Assembly (NCBI GenBank): GCA_017991675.1
Contig: JAGOQB010000004.1
Span: 1-64,000 of the forward strand
DNA length: 64,000 nt
Direction: 5' to 3'
Source: Phenylobacterium sp.
GTDB taxonomy: Bacteria > Pseudomonadota > Alphaproteobacteria > Caulobacterales > Caulobacteraceae
A model generated the notes under the pieces. The model made no database searches. It saw only the letters and a list, made by a program, of their open reading frames with translations, and was not told the DNA's origin. Every line of letters starts with the position of its first letter. Positions within the stretch are counted from its first letter, which is position 1. The position numbers and the translations under genes are program-made. This document shows, piece by piece, positions 17,671 to 29,493 of this stretch.

Positions 17671-18744
17671 TCAGCCCCCGGTGCGCGCCGACAGCCGACC
17701 TGCGGCCTCCTGGGCCTCGCGCCACCATCGCCGGACCAGGTCGCCCGCATCGCCAGGCTGGGCCAGGCGCACGCCCTGCCCGGCCCACAGCGAGATCATT
17801 TCCGCATCGCCGGCCTTGGCGGCGGCCGCCCGCAGCGGCTGGGTCAGGCGGTTCTGCACCGGATAGGCCGGGACCTCGTCCTGCACCGCATGCAGTTCGC
17901 GCATGAAGCGGTTCTCGACGCCGCGCGCGTAGCGGCCGGTGAAGGCGCGGGTCAGGCGAGTGGCCTCGTCCCCGACCGTTTCGATCGCCTGCTTCCACGG
18001 CGCGCTGACGCCGGTCTGATCGGCGAGCAGGAAGGCGGTGCCCATCTGGACGGCGCTGGCCCCCAGCGCCAGGGCTGCGGCGACGCCGCGCCCGTTCATG
18101 ATCCCGCCCGCGGCGATCACCGGCAGGTCGACCGCCTCGAGGATCAGCGCGGTCAGCGGCAGCGTGCCGACCAGGCTCGCCTCCGGCTCGGCCAGGAAAT
18201 GGCCGCGATGGCCCCCGGCCTCGAAGCCCTGGGCGCAGACGCCGTCGGCGCCGACCGCCGCCCAGGCCCGCGCCTCGGCGACGGTGGTGGCCGTGCCGAC
18301 GACCAGCGTACCGGCGCGATGCAGCGCCTCTACCTGGCCGGGGGTGAGGATGCCGAAGGTGAACGAGGCGACGGGCGGCGCCGCGCGGGTCAGGGCGGCG
18401 AGCTGCGCCTCGAAGTCCGGCGCGAAGCTGTTGGGATGGCCCGGAAGCGCCTCGCCGAGTTCGGCGTACCAGGGCGCCAGCCTGGCCAGCGCAGCCTCTA
18501 CCACGGCGCCGTGCGGCTCGGCCCGCGGCGCCATCAAGAGGTTCACCCCGAACGGGGCGTCGGTCGCCGCGCGCAGACGCGCCACTTCCGGCTCGATCTG
18601 GTCAGGGGCGAGCACGCCCCCGGCCAGCGAGCCCATGCCCCCGGCGCGCGAGACCGCCAGCGCCATTTCGGGCGGCGAGGCGCCGACCATCGGGGCCTGG
18701 AGAATCGGAATCGCCAGGCGGTCCAGAAGGTCGCGCAACGCCAT
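17671..18744 (-). CDS. Nitronate monooxygenase family protein
   Basis: An FMN-dependent TIM-barrel protein of about 357 residues, cytoplasmic. AIPILQAPMVGASPPEMALA at the start, ADGVCAQGFEAGGHRGHF with the conserved GGH, and VIAAGGIMNGRGVAAALALG with the phosphate-binding GG are all typical of 2-nitropropane dioxygenase / nitronate monooxygenase. It would oxidise toxic alkyl nitronates or serve as a related oxidoreductase. ATG 18744 overlaps the stop of the upstream methyltransferase gene by one base, so the two are coupled; the longer open frame upstream is antisense-like sequence inside that gene. Confidence 0.87.
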   Translation of the reverse strand: MALRDLLDRLAIPILQAPMVGASPPEMALAVSRAGGMGSLAGGVLAPDQIEPEVARLRAATDAPFGVNLLMAPRAEPHGAVVEAALARLAPWYAELGEALPGHPNSFAPDFEAQLAALTRAAPPVASFTFGILTPGQVEALHRAGTLVVGTATTVAEARAWAAVGADGVCAQGFEAGGHRGHFLAEPEASLVGTLPLTALILEAVDLPVIAAGGIMNGRGVAAALALGASAVQMGTAFLLADQTGVSAPWKQAIETVGDEATRLTRAFTGRYARGVENRFMRELHAVQDEVPAYPVQNRLTQPLRAAAAKAGDAEMISLWAGQGVRLAQPGDAGDLVRRWWREAQEAAGRLSARTGG

Positions 18745-19520
18745 CAGCCTTCTCCTTCGGCCTTCCTGCGGGCCAATTTCTCGAGCGAGCGCCCGCGGCC
18801 CTTCGACAGCGCGGTGACCACGCCGCGGAAGGTGCGGACCTCCTGGTCGGAAAACCGCGCCCGTCCGAGCGCCGAGCGCAGGTTCTGCATCATCGAGGGC
18901 TTCTTTTCCGGCGGGTGGAAGAAGCCCGCGTCGTCCAGCTCGCGCTCGAAATGCTCGTAGAGGCCGAGCATCGCCGCGGCGTCGGCGGGAGCGGGTCCCT
19001 CGCGGAAGACCGGCGGCGCCCCCGACTCGACGGTCATGCGCCACTCATAGGCGTTGATCGCGACGGCCTGGGCCAGGTTGAGCGACCGGAAGCGCGGATC
19101 GATCGGCAGGGTGACCACGGCCTGGCAGAGCGCGATGTCGGCGGTCTCCAGTCCCGCGCGCTCGCCGCCGAACAGCAGGCCGACGGCGCGGCCCTCGGCC
19201 ACCTCGTGCGCCAGATTCGCCGCCGCCTCACGCGGGCCGATGACCGGCAGCTGCAGTTCGCGCGGGCGCGCGGTGGTGGCGTAGACCAGGTGCAGATCGG
19301 CGATCGCCGCCTCGACGCTGTGATAGACCCGCGCGCCGTTCAGCGGCCATTCGGCGCCCGACGCCGCAGCCCAGGCGCGCTCCTGCGGCCAGCCATCGCG
19401 CGGATTGACCAGGCGCAGGTCCGCCAGGCCGAAATTGGCCATCACGCGGGCGACCGCGCCGATGTTCTGCGCCAGTTGCGGCACGTTGAGGATGATGCAG
19501 GGCGGGGCGGCGGATTCCAT
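18744..19520 (-). CDS. trmJ: RNA 2'-O-methyltransferase, TrmJ type
   Basis: About 258 residues of the SpoU/TrmH (SPOUT) family. [21 protein letters not shown] is motif 1; [19 protein letters not shown] is motif 2; [14 protein letters not shown] is motif 3, the knotted SAM-binding end. The C-terminal extension (about residues 165-258) is longer than in TrmH/TrmL and fits TrmJ, which methylates tRNA position 32. The ATG at 19520 starts just before motif 1; an ATG at 19580 is in frame but adds unconserved sequence. Coupled to the downstream nitronate monooxygenase gene. Confidence 0.85.
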   Translation of the reverse strand: MESAAPPCIILNVPQLAQNIGAVARVMANFGLADLRLVNPRDGWPQERAWAAASGAEWPLNGARVYHSVEAAIADLHLVYATTARPRELQLPVIGPREAAANLAHEVAEGRAVGLLFGGERAGLETADIALCQAVVTLPIDPRFRSLNLAQAVAINAYEWRMTVESGAPPVFREGPAPADAAAMLGLYEHFERELDDAGFFHPPEKKPSMMQNLRSALGRARFSDQEVRTFRGVVTALSKGRGRSLEKLARRKAEGEG

Positions 19521-19641
19521 GCCGCGTTTTGGGATGCGAGCGGCGCAGAATGCAAGCGCCGCCTGTGCGATCGCGCCCATCCCCGGTCAATACGGGGTGA
19601 CCCGCTCTTTGCGTCGGGGCCGGGGCCTAGTATACGGCCCT

Positions 19642-19659
19642 TACCCTATCTACCCTATC
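19642..19659. repeat. Tandem 9-base repeat in the icd leader
   Basis: TACCCTATC occurs twice in direct succession about 34 bases before the icd start. It lies in the short region that must hold the icd promoter, so it may be a regulator contact or chance. Confidence 0.5.
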
Positions 19660-19692
19660 CTAGCCGTTACGTCCCCGGAGCGTCCTGCCCTC

Positions 19693-20916
19693 ATGGCCAA
19701 GATCAAAGTCGCGAACCCCGTCGTAGACATCGACGGGGACGAGATGACCCGCATCATCTGGAAGTGGATCAAGGACAAGCTGATCTTTCCGCATCTGGAT
19801 ATTGATCTGGACTACTACGACCTGGGGATCGAGCACCGCGACGCCACCGACGACAAGGTCACCGTCGACGCGGCCGAAGCGATCAAGCGTCACGGCGTCG
19901 GCGTGAAGTGCGCCACGATCACCCCGGACGAAGCGCGGGTCGAAGAGTTCGGCCTGAAGAAGATGTGGAAGTCGCCGAACGGCACCATCCGCAACATCCT
20001 CGGCGGCGTGGTCTTCCGCGAGCCGATCATCTGCAAGAACGTTCCGCGGCTGATCCCGGGCTGGACCCAGCCGATCATCGTCGGCCGCCACGCGTTCGGC
20101 GACCAGTACAAGGCCACCGACTTCCGCGTGCCCGGCAAGGGCCGTCTGACCATCAAGTGGGAAGGCGAGAACGGCGACACCATCGAGCATGAAGTGTTCG
20201 AGTTCCCGGGCGGCGGCGTCGCCATGGGCATGTACAACCTCGACGACTCGATCCGCGAGTTCGCGCACGCCTGCCTGAACTACGGCCTGCAGCGGAAGTA
20301 CCCGGTCTATCTGTCGACCAAGAACACGATCCTCAAGGCGTATGACGGCCGCTTCAAGGACATCTTCGCCGAGGTCTACGAGGCCGAGTACGCCGGCAAG
20401 TTCAAGGAAGCCGGCATCGTCTACGAGCACCGCCTGATCGACGACATGGTCGCCTCGGCGCTGAAGTGGTCCGGCGGCTTCGTCTGGGCCTGCAAGAACT
20501 ACGACGGCGACGTGCAGTCCGACCAGGTCGCCCAGGGCTTCGGCTCGCTGGGCCTGATGACCTCCGTCCTGATCACCCCGGACGGCAAGATCATGGAATC
20601 GGAAGCCGCCCACGGCACCGTCACCCGCCACTTCCGCCAGCACCAGCGCGGCGAGTCGACCTCGACCAACTCGATTGCCTCGATCTTCGCCTGGACCCAG
20701 GGCCTGAAGCACCGCGCCAAGCTCGACGGCAACGCCGAGCTGACCCACTTCGCCGACACCCTGGAGAAGGTCTGCGTCGACACCGTCGAAGCCGGCTCGA
20801 TGACCAAGGACCTGGCGCTGCTGGTCGGCGACACGCAAGGCTGGCTGACCACCGAGGGCTTCATCGACAAGGTCGCCGCCAACCTGGAAGCGGCCCTGGC
20901 GAAGACCCCGGCCTAG
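19693..20916 (+). CDS. icd: NADP-dependent isocitrate dehydrogenase
   Basis: A 407-residue enzyme of the eukaryote-like (type II) homodimeric class common in alphaproteobacteria; it decarboxylates isocitrate to 2-oxoglutarate in the TCA cycle with NADP. It starts [40 protein letters not shown] holds substrate-binding residues, [20 protein letters not shown] the metal-binding aspartates, and [11 protein letters not shown] the cofactor site. The ATG at 19693 starts the conserved sequence. The next gene begins five bases after the stop. Confidence 0.97.
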   Translation: MAKIKVANPVVDIDGDEMTRIIWKWIKDKLIFPHLDIDLDYYDLGIEHRDATDDKVTVDAAEAIKRHGVGVKCATITPDEARVEEFGLKKMWKSPNGTIRNILGGVVFREPIICKNVPRLIPGWTQPIIVGRHAFGDQYKATDFRVPGKGRLTIKWEGENGDTIEHEVFEFPGGGVAMGMYNLDDSIREFAHACLNYGLQRKYPVYLSTKNTILKAYDGRFKDIFAEVYEAEYAGKFKEAGIVYEHRLIDDMVASALKWSGGFVWACKNYDGDVQSDQVAQGFGSLGLMTSVLITPDGKIMESEAAHGTVTRHFRQHQRGESTSTNSIASIFAWTQGLKHRAKLDGNAELTHFADTLEKVCVDTVEAGSMTKDLALLVGDTQGWLTTEGFIDKVAANLEAALAKTPA

Positions 20917-20920
20917 GGCC

Positions 20921-21484
20921 ATGAACGACCGCGCGAGAGAGGACTGGAGCCTCCCCCGCGCGGTTTTCCGCTTGATCGTCGCACTGATCGTGGGAACGGC
21001 GCTGGTCTTCGCGACCGCGCCGTTCTTTGCGTTTCGGGCCATGAAGGCGGCGGCCCGCGACGGAGACGGCCATGGCCTGGCCCAGTTGGTCGACTATCCG
21101 GCGGTACGCCAGGGGCTGCGCCCGCAGGTCGCCGCACGGGCGGTCCCCGCCCCCGCGCCGCCCGACGTGTGGTCCGATCCGATCGGCGCGGTGAAGCGGG
21201 CCATCGAGCCGATCGTTCCGCCGCCGCCGGAGCTCGAGCCCTATCTCACCGCCCCCGGCCTCTATGACCTGTCGCGCGGCTACGCGCCGGGCGCCGCGCC
21301 GCCCAACGCCCCGGCGCTGGCCCTGCCGCGCCTGCGCTACTGGGACCCCAACCGCGCCCGCTTCCTGGTGCTGGCCAAGGGCGTGAAGTCCGCCGACCAG
21401 GGGGTGGTCTTCACCTTCGAGCGCCGCGACCTGTTCGCCTGGAAGCTCGTCCAGATCCGGCTGCCGGCCAAAGCCGCCCCGTGA
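20921..21484 (+). CDS. DUF2939-type membrane-anchored protein
   Basis: A protein of 187 residues with one N-terminal membrane segment (RLIVALIVGTALVFATAPFFAF) and a periplasmic remainder. The stretch FRAMKAAARDGDGHGLAQLVDYPAVRQGLRPQV matches my memory of DUF2939 in its key features: a short helix, LVDYPAVR, then a helix. The middle is proline-rich; the end, VVFTFERRDLFAWKLVQIRLP, is conserved-looking. It starts five bases after icd and is probably cotranscribed. Function unknown. Confidence 0.75.
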   Translation: MNDRAREDWSLPRAVFRLIVALIVGTALVFATAPFFAFRAMKAAARDGDGHGLAQLVDYPAVRQGLRPQVAARAVPAPAPPDVWSDPIGAVKRAIEPIVPPPPELEPYLTAPGLYDLSRGYAPGAAPPNAPALALPRLRYWDPNRARFLVLAKGVKSADQGVVFTFERRDLFAWKLVQIRLPAKAAP

Positions 21485-21565
21485 GGCGGGGCCGCAGCGC
21501 CCAACGTTCTTGTTATGTTCACACCACGGCGCTAGGGTCCCCTCCTTGAATAAGGGAGACGGACG

Positions 21566-21943
21566 ATGATCGGCTATGTCACGATCGGGGCGCTGAACGT
21601 CGAGGACGCGATGCCGTTCTACGACGCGGTGCTGGGCGCCATCGGCTATGAGCGGCAGTTCTTCGACAGCGGATGGGCCGGCTACGGCCTTAAAGGCCAG
21701 GAGGCCAACACCTTCGTCTGCCCGCCGTTCGACGGACAGCCGGCCCGCGGCGGCAACGGAATCATGATCGCGTTCCGCGGCCCGAGCAAGGAGGCGGTCG
21801 ACGCCGCCCATGCCGCCGCCCTGGCCCACGGCGGGACGGACGAAGGCGCGCCAGGCCCGCGCCCGGCGGACTCCACCAGCTTCTACGGGGCCTATGTGCG
21901 CGACGCGACGGGCAACAAGATCGCGATCTTCACACGGCCGTAG
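21566..21943 (+). CDS. VOC (glyoxalase/bleomycin-resistance fold) family protein
   Basis: A single-domain VOC protein of 125 residues. MIGYVTIGALNVEDAMPFYDAVL is the typical first beta-alpha unit, and FYGAYVRDATGNKIAIF the last strand with a conserved GN. Such proteins bind a metal and act in isomerase, dioxygenase or resistance roles; which applies here is not evident. Strong AAGGGAG ribosome site. A shared terminator hairpin follows at 21977-22002. Confidence 0.88.
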   Translation: MIGYVTIGALNVEDAMPFYDAVLGAIGYERQFFDSGWAGYGLKGQEANTFVCPPFDGQPARGGNGIMIAFRGPSKEAVDAAHAAALAHGGTDEGAPGPRPADSTSFYGAYVRDATGNKIAIFTRP

Positions 21944-21973
21944 GTCCGAGCCTCCGCGCATCGGGGTAGAATC

Positions 21974-22004
21974 AAAAAAGGCCGGGGTGACCCCCGGCCT
22001 TTCT
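21974..22004. terminator. Bidirectional intrinsic terminator
   Basis: An 11-base stem, AAAGGCCGGGG with CCCCGGCCTTT and a four-base loop, lies between the convergent VOC and PEPxxWA-CTERM genes. It has a T-rich tail on the plus side and six T residues on the minus strand, so it can end transcription from both directions. The minus-strand tail is stronger. Confidence 0.85.
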
Positions 22005-22021
22005 GCTGACTGATCGTCGGA

Positions 22022-22660
22022 TCAGGCCGCGACGAGCGTCTCACGACGACGACGGATGGCCACGCCGGCCATGCCGAAGCCGGTGATCATCATCGCCCAG
22101 GTCGCCGGTTCCGGCACCGCCGAAGGGAGCGACTCCAGGGTGAACTTCGCCTTGACGGAAGCGCTGCCGCCCAGATCGAAATCGGCCTTCTTCAGGTCGA
22201 CGCGCAGCCGGCCCGTGTCGCCGAAAGCAAAGCTCTCCGGACCGTTCCAAACAACGTGACCTTCGTTGTCGAAGCCGAAGATGCTCCACTTCCACTCGCT
22301 CGTACCGCCGGTCGAACCGCCGATGGTCCCGCCGAAGTCCGGCGAAGAGAAGTCGAAGGTGACTTCGATCGGCTTCCAGAACAGCAGGTCGTCAAAGTCC
22401 ATGCTGCCTTCCGGCGACGAGATCGTGAACAGGTGGTTGAAGCCCGTGGTGTCGCCGACGTTGTTGAGATTGAAGGCCACCGGGCCGCTCGGAGGCGTCA
22501 CGTTGATCACCAGACCGCCGAAGGTCCCAGCGTTAGTGTTGTAGTTGGTGACGGTGAAGTCGCCCAGGAACTCAACCGCCGCCGCCGGCGTGGCCGCGGC
22601 AACGCTGGTGACGAGAGCCGCGGCCACCGCGGCCGCCATATGCTTGAACATGAAACCCAT
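22022..22660 (-). CDS. PEPxxWA-CTERM sorting-domain protein
   Basis: An exported protein of about 212 residues. An N-terminal signal peptide (MAAAVAAALVTSVAAATPAAA) is followed by a beta-rich middle with many G, N, F and D residues. The end carries PEPATWAMMITGFGMAGVA and then RRRRE: the PEP motif, a hydrophobic helix and a basic tail, which is the PEPxxWA variant of the exosortase recognition signal. The protein is therefore expected to be cut and displayed or released at the surface. No exosortase is in the window. An ATG at 22651 is an alternative start. Ligand and role unknown. Confidence 0.88.
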   Translation of the reverse strand: MGFMFKHMAAAVAAALVTSVAAATPAAAVEFLGDFTVTNYNTNAGTFGGLVINVTPPSGPVAFNLNNVGDTTGFNHLFTISSPEGSMDFDDLLFWKPIEVTFDFSSPDFGGTIGGSTGGTSEWKWSIFGFDNEGHVVWNGPESFAFGDTGRLRVDLKKADFDLGGSASVKAKFTLESLPSAVPEPATWAMMITGFGMAGVAIRRRRETLVAA

Positions 22661-22830
22661 CCTTACGTGAATCCTGCGCCTCGCGAGGCGCCCCTCTGGA
22701 TGGTGAACTAGAGCTTAATGCAATCTCTGGCAACGCCACTCGCCTCACGAGGGTATTTAAATTTTACAATTCGCCGAGCGGCGTTCGCATTTCTGTGGAC
22801 CGCGATTAATGCGTGTGCGCGCCAAACGAA

Positions 22831-22852
22831 AAAGGGGGCGCAAAGCGCCCCC
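22831..22852 (-). terminator. Intrinsic terminator of alaS
   Basis: GGGGGCGC and GCGCCCCC form an eight-base stem with a three-base loop, 25 bases after the alaS stop on the minus strand. It is followed on that strand by TTTTTCG. Confidence 0.88.
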
Positions 22853-22876
22853 CTCCACGTCTCGATCAGCGCCGAA

Positions 22877-25516
22877 TCAGGCCCCCAGCAGAGCCTTGAT
22901 CGCCGCCAGGCCTTCGCCCGCCTTGGCGCCGTCCGGGGCGCCGCCCTGGGCGAAGTCGGGACGCCCGCCGCCCCCCTGCCCGCCCATCGCCAGCACCGCG
23001 GCCTTGGCCAGCTCGACGGCGCTGAACTTGCCGGCCGCAGCCCCGGTGACCGCCACGGTCACCGCCGCCTTGCCGTCCGCCGATCCGACCAGCGCGATGA
23101 CGCCGTCCGGCAGCTGCTTCTTGAACTCCTCGGCGATGGGACGCAGGTCCTTGCCGCCGACGCCTTCCATGACGCGGGCGATCACCTGCACGCCGCCGAT
23201 CTCCTCGGGGCCCGCAGCGGCCCCGCCGCCGCCGCCGCCCATGGCGAGTTGGCGCTTGGCCTCGGCCAGTTCCTTTTCCAGCTTGCGACGCTGGGTTTCG
23301 AGCGCCTCGACGCGAGCGGCGACCTCGGCCACCGGGACCTTGAACTGATCGGCCAGCGTCTTGGCGACGCCCGCCTGCTCGGTCAGCCAACGGCGCGCGG
23401 CCTCGCCGGTCAGCGCCTCGATCCGCCGCACGCCGGCGGCCACGCCGCTCTCCGAGACGACCTTGAAGAGCGCGATGTCGCCGGTGCGCGCCACATGGGT
23501 GCCGCCGCACAGTTCGACCGAGTAGTTCCCTTCCCCGCCCAGGGCGCGGCCCAGGGTCAGCACCCGCACCGAGTCGCCATATTTCTCGCCGAACAGCGCC
23601 ATGGCGCCGGCCTCGATCGCCTTCTCGGGCGCCATCACCTGCGTCTCGGCGGCCAGGTTCTGGCGGACGATCGCATTGACCTCGGCCTCGATGCGCTCGA
23701 TCTCGTCGGCGCTCACCGGGCCGCCGTGGCTGAAGTCGAAGCGAATGCGCTCGCCATCGACCATCTGGCCTTTCTGCGACACATGCGGGCCGAGCACGTT
23801 GCGCAGCGCCGCATGCAGCAGGTGGGTCGCCGAGTGGTTGGCGCGGGTCGCGGTGCGCAGGTCCGGATCGACCGCCAGGCGCGCCTCGGCGCCGGGCGTC
23901 AGGTCGCCCTGCAGAATCTCGATCTCGTGCACGAAGAGGTCGCCGGCCTGCTTCTGGGTGTCGAGCACCCGGGCCTTGCCGCCGTTCCATTCGATCTCGC
24001 CGACATCGCCGGCCTGACCGCCGCTCTCGGCGTAGAACGGCGTGCGGTCGAACACCGCCAGCACGGTTTCCCCGCTCTTGGCGGCTTCGACTTCGGCGCC
24101 GCCCGCGACCAGGGCCAGCAGCTTGCCGGTCGCCTCGGTGGTGTCGTAGCCGAGGAACTCGGTGGCCCCGAGCCGCTCGCGGATCGCGAACCATTCGGCC
24201 CCCTGGGCCGATTGGCCCGAGCCGGTCCAGGCCTCGCGGGCCTGCTCGCGCTGACGCTTCATGGCGTCCTCGAAGCCGGACAGATCGACGCTGATGCCCC
24301 GATTGCGGACCGCGTCCTGGGTCAGGTCCAGCGGGAAGCCGTAGGTGTCGTAGAGCTTGAAGGCGGTTTCGCCTGACAGCATGTCGCCAGCGTTCATGCC
24401 GGCCGTGGCTTCGTCCAGCAGCGCCATGCCGCGGCCGAGGGTGCGGCGGAACCGCTCCTCTTCCTGGCGCAGGGTCTCGACGATCACCGGCTCGGCGCGG
24501 CGCAGCTCGGGATAGGCCTCGCCCATCTCGGCGACCAGCACCGGCGCCAGGCGGTGCATCAACGGCTCCTCGGCGCCCAGCAGGTGCGCGTGGCGCATGG
24601 CGCGGCGCATGATCCGGCGCAGGACGTAGCCGCGGCCTTCGTTCGACGGCGACACACCGTCGGCGATGAGGAAGCTGGTCGAACGCAGGTGGTCGGCGAT
24701 CACGCGGTGCGAGGGCCCATTGGTCCCGTCGCCGACAAGTTGCTTGGAGGCCTCGATCAGGGTGCGGAACAGGTCGACGTCATAATTGTCGTGCACGCCC
24801 TGCAGCACCGCGGCGATGCGCTCGAGCCCCATGCCGGTGTCGATCTGCGGCTTGGGCAGGTCGATGCGCCGCCCGTCGGCGAACTGCTCGAACTGCATGA
24901 AGACGAGGTTCCAGATCTCGACGAACCGGTCGCCGTCCTCGTCCGGGCTGCCGGGAGGACCGCCCGGGATGTGCGCGCCGTGGTCGTAGAAGATCTCCGA
25001 GCACGGACCGCAGGGGCCGGTGTCGCCCATCGACCAGAAGTTATCGTTGGTGGCGATGCGGATGATCTTCTCGTCCGGCAGACCGGCGATCTTCTTCCAG
25101 AGCTCGGCCGCCTCGTCGTCGGTGTGATAGACGGTGACGCACAGCTTCTCGGCCGGAATCTTGAATTCCTTGGTCAGCAGCGTCCAGGCGTGCTCGATCG
25201 CGCCGGCCTTGAAGTAGTCGCCGAAGGAGAAATTCCCCAGCATCTCGAAGAAGGTGTGGTGGCGCGCGGTGTAGCCGACATTGTCCAGGTCGTTGTGCTT
25301 GCCGCCGGCGCGCACCGACTTCTGCGACGAGGCCGCACGCGGTCCGGGCGGGGATTCGGCGCCGGTGAAGTAGTTCTTGAACGGCACCATGCCCGCATTG
25401 ACGAACAGCAGGGTGGGGTCGTTCTGCGGAACGAGCGGGGCCGACGGAATGATCAGGTGATCATTCTTCTCGAAGTAGCCCAGGAACGCAGCTCTGATTT
25501 CGTTGAGGCTCGGCAT
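22877..25516 (-). CDS. alaS: Alanyl-tRNA synthetase
   Basis: A protein of 879 residues, class II synthetase that charges tRNA-Ala, cytoplasmic. It begins [20 protein letters not shown]. The catalytic core includes [13 protein letters not shown] and [19 protein letters not shown]. The editing domain has [13 protein letters not shown] (HxxxH) and [15 protein letters not shown] (C and H zinc ligands). A DHHA1-type oligomerisation domain ends the protein, with a long GGGGGGAAA linker. ATG 25516 is the family start; the open frame upstream is not conserved. Terminator downstream, and a terminator of recA lies upstream, so it has its own promoter at about 25520-25610. Confidence 0.97.
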   Translation of the reverse strand: MPSLNEIRAAFLGYFEKNDHLIIPSAPLVPQNDPTLLFVNAGMVPFKNYFTGAESPPGPRAASSQKSVRAGGKHNDLDNVGYTARHHTFFEMLGNFSFGDYFKAGAIEHAWTLLTKEFKIPAEKLCVTVYHTDDEAAELWKKIAGLPDEKIIRIATNDNFWSMGDTGPCGPCSEIFYDHGAHIPGGPPGSPDEDGDRFVEIWNLVFMQFEQFADGRRIDLPKPQIDTGMGLERIAAVLQGVHDNYDVDLFRTLIEASKQLVGDGTNGPSHRVIADHLRSTSFLIADGVSPSNEGRGYVLRRIMRRAMRHAHLLGAEEPLMHRLAPVLVAEMGEAYPELRRAEPVIVETLRQEEERFRRTLGRGMALLDEATAGMNAGDMLSGETAFKLYDTYGFPLDLTQDAVRNRGISVDLSGFEDAMKRQREQAREAWTGSGQSAQGAEWFAIRERLGATEFLGYDTTEATGKLLALVAGGAEVEAAKSGETVLAVFDRTPFYAESGGQAGDVGEIEWNGGKARVLDTQKQAGDLFVHEIEILQGDLTPGAEARLAVDPDLRTATRANHSATHLLHAALRNVLGPHVSQKGQMVDGERIRFDFSHGGPVSADEIERIEAEVNAIVRQNLAAETQVMAPEKAIEAGAMALFGEKYGDSVRVLTLGRALGGEGNYSVELCGGTHVARTGDIALFKVVSESGVAAGVRRIEALTGEAARRWLTEQAGVAKTLADQFKVPVAEVAARVEALETQRRKLEKELAEAKRQLAMGGGGGGAAAGPEEIGGVQVIARVMEGVGGKDLRPIAEEFKKQLPDGVIALVGSADGKAAVTVAVTGAAAGKFSAVELAKAAVLAMGGQGGGGRPDFAQGGAPDGAKAGEGLAAIKALLGA

Positions 25517-25611
25517 GGCTCGTCGGACGTTGAAGCAAAAAAAAATAGATAGGGGCCTGCGCACCGTTGCGCCGCCCCGCGCGCGACCGTTTACGGATTT
25601 TGTCGACACCC

Positions 25612-25655
25612 GCAAAGGAAAAGGACGCTTGAACGGCGTGCGTCCAAGCGTCCTT
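25612..25655 (-). terminator. Probable intrinsic terminator of recA
   Basis: AAGGACGCTTG and CAAGCGTCCTT form an 11-base stem with a 13-base loop, about 115 bases past the recA stop. On the minus strand it is followed by TTTTCCTTT. Confidence 0.7.
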
Positions 25656-25768
25656 GCGCATCTTCTGAAGCGGCCGCGCGGGGGCTCAGCCGGCTCGGGC
25701 GGGTCGGACGTCGGGTTGGAGGCGTCCGGTTCCGAGCGGCCGTGGCGACCGCTTCGGCGATGCGGATC

Positions 25769-26839
<1,071 letters not shown>

Positions 26840-26934
26840 CCAAGGCGCCCCTTGTTTCATGATTCCAACCCGACAGTCCGTGCCCCGAGAGGCGTCGGCG
26901 TCCGTCGGAACAAGGCGTACGCCCTTTGTTCTTC

Positions 26935-26949
26935 GTTCACAAGATGTTC
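26935..26949 (-). promoter_or_regulatory. Alphaproteobacterial LexA (SOS) box of recA
   Basis: The plus strand reads GTTC, seven bases (ACAAGAT), GTTC, an exact match to the GTTC-N7-GTTC direct repeat bound by LexA in alphaproteobacteria. It lies 96 bases before the recA start codon, in the 161-base gap between the STN receptor stop and recA. The strand given is that of recA. Confidence 0.85.
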
Positions 26950-27000
26950 TTTTCCGCGCCGCCGCGGCCCTACGTCCGGTGTTGTCGCACCCGCCGGGTT

Positions 27001-29493
27001 TCAGAAATCGTAGCTGGCGGTCAGGCCGAACCGCCGCGGCCGCGGGGCGATGGTCAGCGGCTGGCGCGCGCTGGTGGCGAAGCGGGGGTCGTCGGCGTCG
27101 GTCAGATTCTCGATGAACGCGCCGACCGTCCATCGCGCCGCCCGCAGGAAGGCGCGGCTGTTGAACAGCCAGTAGTCGCCCAGCGCCACGTCCCCGCCGA
27201 CCCCGGGTTTGAAGGTGCTGTTCGAGCGCCCGACATAGGCGGCGTCCGTCCGCACGAGGAGTTCCAGGCCGCCGCCCAGGTCGCGCCGATATTCCAGCCA
27301 GCTATCGGCTGCGATCCGAGGCACCGCCGGAATCCGGTCGCCGGCCGAGCCCAGCCCGACGCCGTCGGCGCTCGCCTGGTCGCTGGTCAGGATCGCGTCG
27401 GTCAGCGCGAGGTTCGCGCCCCCCCGCCAGGCCGGCGAGAACACGAAGCTGGCGTCCGCTTCCAGTCCATTGACCCGCGCCCGGCCTAGGTTGGTGATGA
27501 ACGAGAACGCGCCGTTCGTGCTGTTGGCCGTGTACTGCATGTCCTGCCAGTCGATGCGGTAGAGGGCGGTGTTCACCTGCAGCCGGTTGTTCAGCCAGGC
27601 GGTCTTCAGGCCGAGCTCGTAGTTCCAGAGCGAGTCGGCGCCGTAGGCCGACAGGTTTGGCGGCAGGCCGGGCACGGTGTTCACCCCGCCGGGCCGGAAC
27701 CCCTGCGAGGCCTGAGCGTAGCCCATCGCCGACGGGCTGAACCGGTGACTGGCGAGGAACTTGAGGCTCCAGCCGCTCTCCTCGGTCGTGCTGCGGAAAT
27801 TGGCCTCGGTCGTGTTGGAGATCACGTTGACGATCAACGCCTCCCCCTCGGTGCGCTTGTCGTAGGCGAACCGGCGCGCGCCCAGCACGAACGAGGTGTC
27901 GCGATCGGCGCCCAGCGTCGCTTCGCCATAGACCGCGCGCTGGGTCAGCTGGCTGTCGACGATGCGCCGGCCGGTGAAGTCGCCGTGCCGCGGCAGGCCG
28001 GTGGCTGGATCGCCGACGATCACCTGGCTGTCGATGGTGTCGCTGCGCACCTCGCGGAACACCCCGGCGGTCCAGGCGAAGAACCCCGGCGCATCCGACT
28101 GCAGCCGCAGCTCCTGGACGTCGGCATGTAGATCGATCGGCTGGTAGAGCAGCCCCGGGGCGCGGCTGTCGACATAGCTGGAATAGGCCGCCAGCTGCGG
28201 CGCGGTGCAGACGCTCGCGCCGGGGATCTGCAGATAGCGCTTGCAGCCGTCGAGACTGAACCGCTCGCTCTGCAGCGTGCCGGTGTAGTCGATCTGGCGC
28301 GTGCTCTTCCACGTATAGGACGCCGCATTGGCGGTGAGCCGCATGCCCGAGAAGCGCCAGGACAGGGCGCCCTCGTACATCGTCATCCGGCTGTCGAACG
28401 GCGTGCGCACATAGCCATAGCTGACGTTCGGCGGCGCCCCCGCCCAACCGCCGCTGGTGTCGCCTTCACGGGTGTCCTGATGGGCCGCGGTCAGGTTGAT
28501 CTGCACGTCGTTTTCGAACTGGAGCCCGACGCCCAGCCGCGCGCCCCAGGTCGCGCTGTCGTTGATCCCCTTCAGTCCCAGGCGGCGGTTTTCAAGATAG
28601 GGCGGGTCGCGGCGGTGATAGGCGGCCAGCCGCAGGCCGACCTTGTCCTCGACCAGCGGCTGATTGACGACCAGGGTCTCGGCCTCGCCCCAGTATCCCG
28701 CATTGGTCGAGGCTTCGCCTGACAGCGAGGCGCTGGCCTCGTTCAGGTCCGGCCGCCTGAACACCACCTTGAGCGCCCCGCCCATGGCGCTGGAGCCGTA
28801 GAGCGTGCCCTGCGGCCCGCGCAGCAGTTCCATCCGTTCGACGTCGACAAGCAGGAACTCGGGCGAGGAGCCGCCCGGATCGGCGGTGGTGCCGCTGGGC
28901 CCCGTCACCGGGATGTCGTCGTAATAGAGCGCGGTGGTCGCCTCGCCCGAACCGTAGACGCCGCGCAGGCTGAAGCGGTTGCGGCCGGTGCCGGTGCTGG
29001 TCTGGGTCAGGCCGGGCATCAGCGTGGCCGCCTGGGTGAACGTCGCCGCCCCGGCCCGGGTGAGATCCTCGCCGGAGAAGGCGCGCACCGACATCGGCGT
29101 CAGGCGATCCAGAGTCGGACGGCGCAAGGCCGTGACCACCAGCCCCTCGACCTCGGCCTCGGGCTCCTCGACCGCCGGCGCGGGAGCCGGCTCGACCAGA
29201 TAGCGACCCTGGAACTCGCGCCAGGTGAGGCCCGATCCGCGCAGCAGCGCCTTGAGGGCGGCGTCGGCCTCCATCCGCCCGAAGACCGCCTTGCTGCGGC
29301 GGCCGGCGACCATGGCCGGCGTGAACAGGATGTCCCGGTCGCTCTGTGCGGAGAACATGGTCAGCGCCCGGTCGAGCGGCGCGCCGGCGGGAATCGCAAA
29401 TTGCGCCTTGCGGCTAGCGGCCTCGACGGCGCTCGCGGGGAGCACGACGCCGGATACGCACGCAACAACGATCCCGAGACGGAGAATACTCAA
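27001..29493 (-). CDS. FecA-like TonB-dependent receptor with STN signalling domain
   Basis: About 830 residues. The signal peptide ([20 protein letters not shown]) is followed by an STN domain (about residues 35-105; [19 protein letters not shown]) that contacts an anti-sigma factor, then a plug (about 120-235; [20 protein letters not shown]) and a 22-strand-type barrel ending in the aromatic FGLTASYDF. This is the layout of receptors that both import a ligand and signal its presence. It is divergent from an ECF sigma / FecR pair, which supports cell-surface signalling. The start is a TTG with a distant GGAG. Ligand unknown: iron chelate, or a plant- or peptide-derived nutrient. Confidence 0.9.
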   Translation of the reverse strand: MSILRLGIVVACVSGVVLPASAVEAASRKAQFAIPAGAPLDRALTMFSAQSDRDILFTPAMVAGRRSKAVFGRMEADAALKALLRGSGLTWREFQGRYLVEPAPAPAVEEPEAEVEGLVVTALRRPTLDRLTPMSVRAFSGEDLTRAGAATFTQAATLMPGLTQTSTGTGRNRFSLRGVYGSGEATTALYYDDIPVTGPSGTTADPGGSSPEFLLVDVERMELLRGPQGTLYGSSAMGGALKVVFRRPDLNEASASLSGEASTNAGYWGEAETLVVNQPLVEDKVGLRLAAYHRRDPPYLENRRLGLKGINDSATWGARLGVGLQFENDVQINLTAAHQDTREGDTSGGWAGAPPNVSYGYVRTPFDSRMTMYEGALSWRFSGMRLTANAASYTWKSTRQIDYTGTLQSERFSLDGCKRYLQIPGASVCTAPQLAAYSSYVDSRAPGLLYQPIDLHADVQELRLQSDAPGFFAWTAGVFREVRSDTIDSQVIVGDPATGLPRHGDFTGRRIVDSQLTQRAVYGEATLGADRDTSFVLGARRFAYDKRTEGEALIVNVISNTTEANFRSTTEESGWSLKFLASHRFSPSAMGYAQASQGFRPGGVNTVPGLPPNLSAYGADSLWNYELGLKTAWLNNRLQVNTALYRIDWQDMQYTANSTNGAFSFITNLGRARVNGLEADASFVFSPAWRGGANLALTDAILTSDQASADGVGLGSAGDRIPAVPRIAADSWLEYRRDLGGGLELLVRTDAAYVGRSNSTFKPGVGGDVALGDYWLFNSRAFLRAARWTVGAFIENLTDADDPRFATSARQPLTIAPRPRRFGLTASYDF

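Noticed and set aside
25520-25560. Run of nine A residues before alaS, considered as a terminator or attenuator
   Set aside because: No stem of useful length adjoins it on either strand; it is probably just the alaS leader.
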